11,063 nt of DNA, taken from contig DASRWB010000034.1 of assembly GCA_035654775.1 (NCBI GenBank), forward strand, positions 1-11,063. The letters run 5' to 3'. Positions within the stretch are counted from its first letter, which is position 1, and every line of letters starts with the position of its first letter. The notes below the pieces were generated by a model that was not told the DNA's origin, made no database searches, and saw only the letters and a list, made by a program, of their open reading frames with translations. Shown here piece by piece: positions 6,390 to 11,063 of the stretch. The position numbers and the translations under genes were made by a program. This DNA is from HKST-UBA85 sp035654775. GTDB taxonomy: Bacteria > Bacteroidota > Bacteroidia > Flavobacteriales > Flavobacteriaceae.

Positions 6390-9300
6390 TTAAAAATAGG
6401 CTTTAAGCTGAATGGTACCACTGTGTATGGTTTTGCTACTTTCTGTTTTACGGCCGTAATAGGTAAGGTTTAGGTCTAAAAATGCAGTGAGTTTTTGTTG
6501 AGCCAGAAGACTCCACGTAAAGTTTTTTCCGGGCTGAAGTCCTTCCAGCATCTGGTAACTTACCGGGGTGTTGGCCGCACCATCAAAAGCATTGGTTATA
6601 TAGTTTACTTCTAGATTGAGTGCTGCTTTCTGGTTTTTTGCGGTGCTTAGAGAAAGTCCGTATTTGTGTTGTTTTAAGGATTCAAAATTGGCGATACGGT
6701 TGTCCTTGCTTTTTAGCTGATAAAACATATCAAAACGGGTATTGTCGTTAAACAAGTAGGAGAGTTTAGGAAACAGACTGACCTCGTCCAGATTGAAGTT
6801 TTTTGAACTGAAATTTTCACTGGTACTTTGATTGTTATCCAGCCGCGAAGTCATGTTAATAACCCAGCTTTTTGCAAATTTATGATTGAAATTCAGCTGG
6901 TGACTTTTCAGGTTGTTTTCAATAAACCCCACAGAAAGTACACTTCGTGTGTGGTTGTTCAGGTAGGTGTAACTGGTGGTGTAACGTTGTTTTCCGCGAT
7001 TAAAAAACAGGACGTTCCTGAAATTAAGCTGTAAGCCCAACTGATTTTTTTCATCCGTTTTAAAAGGGTTTAGGTTGAAGGCATTGCCTTCACGGCGCAC
7101 TTTCCTGTCTACCAGGTAGCTGGTTTGGTTGTAAAAATGCGACCAAAATGGCTTGTCCTTGCTATCCGACACCGACCCTTGTTGCGGATTGAGAGTTAAG
7201 GTTTGACTTAAACGGTTTTGATGGGTTTTTATAAAAATTTGATTGGGCAACAGTACACGCACATAACTTCCCTGGTCTTGAAACTGTGCAACTTCAAATT
7301 CTTCAAGCTCCTGAATGCCATTATTGTTGTAGTCTATCCAGGTGTAGGTGCCTTGTCCGGGTTCTACTTCTATGTAGGTGAAATCTTGTTGTGGTAAAGT
7401 GCCCGATTGGGTTTCAAAAACGGTATTCCACTGTACAATTTTATCCAAAAACAATTGGTTGTACTGCACTCTTGAGTTTAAAGCATTTTCATTAGCCTTT
7501 GTTTCGTCTTCAAATTTTAAGGTGCGGTAGTTAAGGTAGATACTAAGGTTAGAAAGCTCGTTTTTTACCAATCGAGAATCCATAAAAAAAGTATTAGAAG
7601 TATTTACTTTTTTAAGTTGGTTGTTTTGAATGCTGTCATTGACCCGAAATTTGTAACCGGTTTCTACAAAAACCTGTGTGCTGTCGCCATAGCCTGCCAT
7701 CGCTTCGTAGGATTTAAAACGCTGACTCAAAGGTGTAATTTCCTGCGTTTGTGTGTTGGTTTGCAGGTTGTCTTCGGCTGAAAATTTGCCTCCTATCCAG
7801 GCTTTTTTTAACCCGAAAGAAATGTGGTTGTGCGTACGGGTAAATTTTGAGGTTGTTGTAGCGGTTTCTGAGTTCATAACGCTGGAATGGCTGCGTATCA
7901 TCCATGAGTTCAGCTTAACCTCACCGGAAAGGATGTGACGGTTACCCTCGGTGTTTTCAGAAAAATGAAGACGTTCCAGTTTATAACTGACAGCACCTTT
8001 TTCCGGGTGAATTAAGGTAAGCCCGCCGGTTGCATAAAACTGGTTGCCGTAATCGCTGATAAGCTGACTGCCATAGCGCGGGTCCAAATTCCAGTCACGA
8101 CCAAACTCGGGGTTGTACAAGCCCTGAATGTTTCTAAAGTTTTTTTCAATAAAATTCATGTCTATAGCCGTACTTAAACTCCAGGCACTGTCTTTTTTTA
8201 TTAAAAACTGTTCCAGGGCCAGTTTTGAAGCAAAGCCATTGTTGTCGTTATCATCCAGGCCGGAAAATAAATTCAGGTCGTTTTTACTGCCGGCAAGTTC
8301 AAACGTAAGTCGTGTTTTTTCAGAAGGCGTATACCGGCCGTTTATTGTAGCTATTTGCAGTTTGGTAGGCGCAATCAATTGTACAACGGGTTCGTAATTT
8401 CCTTGTGGTACACCCGCCTGGGGTTCTACATACTCATAAATGTTGCTGATGGCATTGCTGCTGCTAATTATATAATTTCCTTGATTGGGGCCAACTTGCG
8501 TAAACGTAACACTGAATAATTCGTCTTCGGGATTGTTTGAAAACACAAATACTTCAACCCCGTTTACCAGTTCTTTTTTGTATAAAATGCGGTTTTCGTT
8601 AAAGCTTTCCGGGGTAGCTGAAGGGGCCGTCATTTGTGTTTTGTCATCCCCTGCTTCGGAGAGTATATCAACTTGTTCGGAAGACAGGTTTTGTTGAAGA
8701 GGCTGGTTTTTAGCATCATTTTCGTTGTAAACAGAGGCGTGTAGCGCAAACGTTTCGGTGGTGTAACTTCCGCCGCCATAGGCTACTATTCGGGAATAGT
8801 TTCTGTCGGTATACTGATAGTCTACCCGAATACGCATTTCAGAATTTATGGGATAGGTTGCGTTAAAGAGGATTTCTCCGGCGTTATAGTCTATAATATA
8901 GTCTTTGGTTTCACCACGTTCCAGGGCTATGCCGTTGACATAAACCGTTTCGCTACCGGAAACGATTAATACAAACAGCTCTCCGTTTGGGCCGCGTAGT
9001 TTGTAAGGTCCTTGATTTCCTTCCTGTGCGGTAAACTGACTGGAGGCAAATTGACCTCTTACCAAGGCGCCGGAAGCAAAAACTTCGGTGTTTTGTTCGC
9101 TTCCCAATTTAGCCCAAAGGGATACTCCTTGTACGCGCTTAGAGAATGAGGCAAAGTAGGATTGTGTGTTTTGTAAATCGATATCGCCTGCCCGAATGTA
9201 CCAGGAATCACTGAAGAGCTCCACAAAAACCTGATCGAATTCATCTAAACGCTGTGAATAGCCGCCTTCCTGAAGCGGAATGTTAGCGTCTTGAATGGAA

Positions 9301-9818
9301 GCGCGAAGCGATACCTTATCACTTAATTTTCCGGTGATTTGCAAGTCCAGTTCGCTGTTCAGTACGGCATTTTGGTTGTTTCCAATGGTGACGCCACGGG
9401 AAATACTCCCTGAAGTATTGAGTCCGCTAAAGGGAACAAAATTTTCAGAAGTATTTGATTGGGAAAGTTTGTATAGTTTTTGGGTTAGTCCGGTACGGTT
9501 TACAATGCGGTTTTCATCCAGTTGTTTGTACTGCCGGGTAAGGAAATCGGGAAACCGCAGGTAGCTTATTTTAACGCTGTCAGAATTTACGGGTTTTTTA
9601 AATTTAAGGATGGCTTTTGAGAAGTTTATTTCATAGTATGAGGTATCCAGAGTGATGTTGTTTTTGGTTTGCAGTATAAACCAGTTTGGATTTAGACTTA
9701 ATGAGTCAATGACAATACTATCGCTTACCGCAACCGTTTTGGTCCTGTAGTTGGCAGACTCTTGTGAAAACGCTAAAAAGCCTACACAAAAAAGTAAAAG
9801 CGCAGTTGTATATTTCAT
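6390..9818 (-). CDS. Very large predicted outer-membrane beta-barrel protein, function unknown
   Basis: This 1142-residue protein begins with a clear signal peptide (MKYTTALLLFCVGFLAFSQ) and ends in a phenylalanine after alternating residues (IQLKAYF), the classic end of an outer-membrane barrel. From about 390 onward the chain is rich in alternating polar and aromatic strands, with no predicted membrane helices. Recognisable blocks are GSISRGVTIGNNQN (about 137-150), LRASIQDANIPLQEGGY (171-187), a GDIDL turn (211-215), and an extracellular-looking block with VYVNGIALERGE and YIIDYNAGEILF (about 292-318). At 829-840 DYNNNGIQELEE resembles a calcium-binding loop. There is no TonB box, plug domain or T9SS C-terminal signal that I can see. 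I recall such 1100-residue proteins as conserved hypotheticals in Bacteroidota, but cannot name a function. The 74-base gap to the His-rich gene does not rule out read-through into the metal operon. Confidence 0.85.
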   Translation of the reverse strand: MKYTTALLLFCVGFLAFSQESANYRTKTVAVSDSIVIDSLSLNPNWFILQTKNNITLDTSYYEINFSKAILKFKKPVNSDSVKISYLRFPDFLTRQYKQLDENRIVNRTGLTQKLYKLSQSNTSENFVPFSGLNTSGSISRGVTIGNNQNAVLNSELDLQITGKLSDKVSLRASIQDANIPLQEGGYSQRLDEFDQVFVELFSDSWYIRAGDIDLQNTQSYFASFSKRVQGVSLWAKLGSEQNTEVFASGALVRGQFASSQFTAQEGNQGPYKLRGPNGELFVLIVSGSETVYVNGIALERGETKDYIIDYNAGEILFNATYPINSEMRIRVDYQYTDRNYSRIVAYGGGSYTTETFALHASVYNENDAKNQPLQQNLSSEQVDILSEAGDDKTQMTAPSATPESFNENRILYKKELVNGVEVFVFSNNPEDELFSVTFTQVGPNQGNYIISSSNAISNIYEYVEPQAGVPQGNYEPVVQLIAPTKLQIATINGRYTPSEKTRLTFELAGSKNDLNLFSGLDDNDNNGFASKLALEQFLIKKDSAWSLSTAIDMNFIEKNFRNIQGLYNPEFGRDWNLDPRYGSQLISDYGNQFYATGGLTLIHPEKGAVSYKLERLHFSENTEGNRHILSGEVKLNSWMIRSHSSVMNSETATTTSKFTRTHNHISFGLKKAWIGGKFSAEDNLQTNTQTQEITPLSQRFKSYEAMAGYGDSTQVFVETGYKFRVNDSIQNNQLKKVNTSNTFFMDSRLVKNELSNLSIYLNYRTLKFEDETKANENALNSRVQYNQLFLDKIVQWNTVFETQSGTLPQQDFTYIEVEPGQGTYTWIDYNNNGIQELEEFEVAQFQDQGSYVRVLLPNQIFIKTHQNRLSQTLTLNPQQGSVSDSKDKPFWSHFYNQTSYLVDRKVRREGNAFNLNPFKTDEKNQLGLQLNFRNVLFFNRGKQRYTTSYTYLNNHTRSVLSVGFIENNLKSHQLNFNHKFAKSWVINMTSRLDNNQSTSENFSSKNFNLDEVSLFPKLSYLFNDNTRFDMFYQLKSKDNRIANFESLKQHKYGLSLSTAKNQKAALNLEVNYITNAFDGAANTPVSYQMLEGLQPGKNFTWSLLAQQKLTAFLDLNLTYYGRKTESSKTIHSGTIQLKAYF

Positions 9819-9831
9819 TTACTATAGTAAA
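9818..9831. repeat. Perfect 14-bp palindrome abutting the start codon of the barrel gene
   Basis: TTTACTATAGTAAA is identical on both strands and ends on the first base of the barrel gene's ATG. It could be a binding site for a dimeric regulator, or a weak RNA stem (5 bp, 4-base loop) over the initiation region. A palindrome this short in AT-rich DNA can be chance. A weak promoter-like TAATTTTC lies about 25 bases upstream of the ATG on the minus strand. Confidence 0.4.
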
Positions 9832-10148
9832 ACTGTAAACAATGAAAATTATTTTGTTACTAGTTTTAGGTAAATCCAGGTTGATTTGGTCGTGTAAAAG
9901 TAAGGCAATTATTCTTTTGGCTGAAAAATGGAAGGGACTTATATTGGGTGTGTACTCTCGGGGAAAGGGATGAGGCAAAAGGCTAAGGTATGTGTGGGTA
10001 GGCTTTAGTACGGGGTGCACTGCCTATACACCTGACATACACTAGGGGATACTACAGGATAAATACAGGTGAACCCCAGGACAACCCCAGGTGAACTATT
10101 TGTTTATTTTATGGATTTAACGAAGTGAAGTTTCTCTAAATAAGCAAG
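9819..10148. other. 330-base intergenic region without a credible gene
   Basis: This gap separates the barrel gene from the 262-residue gene, both on the minus strand. I find no tRNA-like fold, no convincing terminator after the upstream gene and no clear promoter, only partial -7 matches such as TACCTTAG and TAATTTTC on the minus strand. It contains the phased 11-bp repeat at 10053-10096. A minus-strand frame running out of the barrel gene to 10020 has low-complexity, unremarkable translation and no start context, so I do not count it as a gene. The GC content is visibly higher at about 9955-10096 than in the flanks. Confidence 0.6.
10053..10096. repeat. Four-copy 11-bp tandem repeat with core CAGGnnAA
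   Basis: Units begin at 10053, 10064, 10075 and 10086. All four share CAGG at the same place (10055, 10066, 10077, 10088) followed by two variable bases and AA; the last three continue with C. Units 2 and 4 share CAGGTGAAC exactly, and units 2-3 and 3-4 share AACCCCAGG. The period is not a multiple of three and no gene covers it, so it is not a coding repeat. An 11-bp period puts each unit on nearly the same face of the helix, as in operator arrays, but a decayed minisatellite is equally possible. Confidence 0.6.
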
Positions 10149-10937
10149 TTACAAAATTTTTATTACATTCATGGCTTGGGCTGTTTTAAAATGTGCAAAT
10201 TGTTCTTCTTGAAGGGCTCCGAAGGTAATTCCGAGGAAGACTACAATGGCTGTTGAGGGTGGTAATTCCCGGGAAACGGGAAGGTTGAGTTGGATGGTGA
10301 CATCCGTTTTTTGTTTTATGTCCAAAGGCGGTGAGTTTTTCCAGACCCCTAAGGCGTTATATTCAGGATGGGTAGGCTTGTATTTTATTGATTTTTTATT
10401 GTTTTTGTGGGTTGATACTGTGGCTAACATCGCCGTGAGTATGGCATGGGTGCTTGTGGGCGTGAATCTTTTAAGGTAGGTTGGGCTTATGGCGGTATTG
10501 ATGGTTACCTGGGTTCTGGAAGGATTTGCCTGTGCATTTACAGGGGCTTGAAACACATGTGACAGAGGTCTTTCTTTGTTAAGCGGGAAGTTGATGAGCT
10601 CTTGCCCATGACTTACCAAATTGGCTTCCCTGAAACCGGGTTCGCCATTTCCTTTTTTTATCATCTTACGGCTGATGGCATTTAAGCGACTGACCACATA
10701 GGTATCCTTAAAGTTGTTGAACATTTCCAGGATGTTGGGGTTTCTGATGGCTGAGGAAATGATATTGGCTCCTGCCATTTCCTGTGAGCTCATGTTGAAC
10801 GCGTGGTATCTGGGGTCTGTTTTTATTTGTTCTTTGGTGGCGGATGTAACTCTTCTTTTTACTTCTTTGCCATTGATTTTATAGATGGAGTAGGTGATGA
10901 TGTTTCCAAAGGGATCGGTAGTGGTGAATTTGGGCAT
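10149..10937 (-). CDS. Hypothetical protein, Bacteroidota-restricted type, 262 residues
   Basis: The ATG start gives MPKFTTTDPFGNIITYSIYKING, with no signal peptide and no membrane helix, so it is probably cytoplasmic. The N-terminal part reads as a short beta-rich segment, followed by a basic stretch (KEVKRRVTSATKEQIKTDPRYHAF, 24-47, cut here by position), then a helical block with EMAGANIISSAIRN and VVSRLNAISRKMIKKGNGEPGFREANL (up to about 107). The second half is beta-rich with VTIQLNLPVSRELPPSTAIVVFLGITFG. This layout recalls multi-copy flavobacterial hypotheticals with a DPxFxRTREN region followed by a conserved helix pair and a beta-rich tail; that comparison is from memory and the match is distant. 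No function is known to me and nothing in the neighbourhood suggests one. The gene has a promoter-like sequence just upstream. Confidence 0.75.
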   Translation of the reverse strand: MPKFTTTDPFGNIITYSIYKINGKEVKRRVTSATKEQIKTDPRYHAFNMSSQEMAGANIISSAIRNPNILEMFNNFKDTYVVSRLNAISRKMIKKGNGEPGFREANLVSHGQELINFPLNKERPLSHVFQAPVNAQANPSRTQVTINTAISPTYLKRFTPTSTHAILTAMLATVSTHKNNKKSIKYKPTHPEYNALGVWKNSPPLDIKQKTDVTIQLNLPVSRELPPSTAIVVFLGITFGALQEEQFAHFKTAQAMNVIKIL

Positions 10938-10960
10938 GATATAAAGACTTGATGTTTAGG

Positions 10961-10991
10961 CTAATGTAAGGATTTTTGGGTTAAATTGCAA
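10961..10991 (-). promoter_or_regulatory. Candidate Bacteroidota promoter for the 262-residue gene
   Basis: On the minus strand a TTG (10991-10989) is followed after 20 bases by TACATTAG (10968-10961), which differs from TAnnTTTG at one base. The 20-base spacer is within the usual range for this phylum's promoters. The ATG at 10937 lies 23 bases beyond the -7 element, giving a normal short leader. No experiment or search supports it, so it remains a consensus match in AT-rich DNA. Confidence 0.4.
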
Positions 10992-11036
10992 CTGTGGGAT
11001 TGGCAGGGCTTAAATGAGTTGTAAAGACACTTCGGT

Positions 11037-11057
11037 TCCCGACGCTAAAGGTCGGGA
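11037..11057. repeat. GC-rich inverted repeat at the right edge
   Basis: TCCCGAC (11037-11043) and GTCGGGA (11051-11057) form a perfect 7-bp stem with a 7-base loop GCTAAAG. It is strikingly GC-rich for its surroundings. It could be the terminator of a gene beyond the right edge or a dispersed repeat; the T-run that would settle this is not visible in the six bases left on the plus strand, and none follows on the minus strand. Stem-loops with a TCCCGAC/GTCGGGA arm are, from memory, frequent between flavobacterial genes. Confidence 0.5.
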
Positions 11058-11063
11058 CAAGTC

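Noticed and set aside
9891..9920. Plus-strand promoter with TTG followed by TTCTTTTG
   Set aside because: The -7 match is imperfect and no plus-strand gene follows; both flanking genes are on the minus strand.
9718..10020. 100-residue minus-strand reading frame overlapping the start of the barrel gene
   Set aside because: It shares about 100 bases with the 5' end of a well-supported gene in another frame, and its translation has no domain, signal or plausible start context.
9819..10148. CRISPR array or mobile-element remnant in the repeat-bearing gap
   Set aside because: The repeat unit is only 11 bp with no spacers, and there are no terminal inverted repeats, target duplications or transposase fragments.

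Overview
The window looks like the chromosome of a flavobacterium or a close relative in Bacteroidota. The grounds are AT-rich DNA, secreted proteins with short signal peptides ending in AQ or SQ, no strong Shine-Dalgarno sequences, candidate promoters of the Bacteroidota type (TTG, spacer, TAnnTTTG), and protein families typical of that phylum. This assignment comes from reading the sequence, not from a search.

Layout: a plus-strand gene cut by the left edge (to 326) encodes the end of a small membrane protein with a PH-like tail. It converges on a minus-strand block that fills the rest of the window. In transcription order this block holds: a Bacteroidota-type hypothetical protein (10937-10149); a 330-base gap with a four-copy 11-bp repeat; a very large predicted outer-membrane beta-barrel protein (9818-6390); a small exported histidine-rich protein (6315-5926); a heavy-metal RND pump fused to a TolC-like outer-membrane factor (5853-1540); and its lipoprotein periplasmic adaptor (1528-395). 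Both edges cut through context: the left one truncates a gene, and the right one ends just after an inverted repeat.

The functional core is 395-6315, a tripartite metal-efflux system. The pump has the charged transmembrane motif typical of divalent-cation (Zn/Co/Cd/Ni type) heavy-metal RND pumps. Its outer-membrane channel is carried on the same polypeptide behind an embedded signal-peptide-like segment. The adaptor would bridge the two, and the His-rich protein ahead of the pump is a plausible periplasmic metal binder or sensor. The two other large minus-strand genes have no evident link to metal efflux.

The most interesting points are the pump/channel fusion with its internal export signal, the His-rich partner, the giant barrel protein with a calcium-loop-like motif, and the 11-bp phased repeat. 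I saw no rRNA, tRNA, CRISPR array, transposase or integrase.
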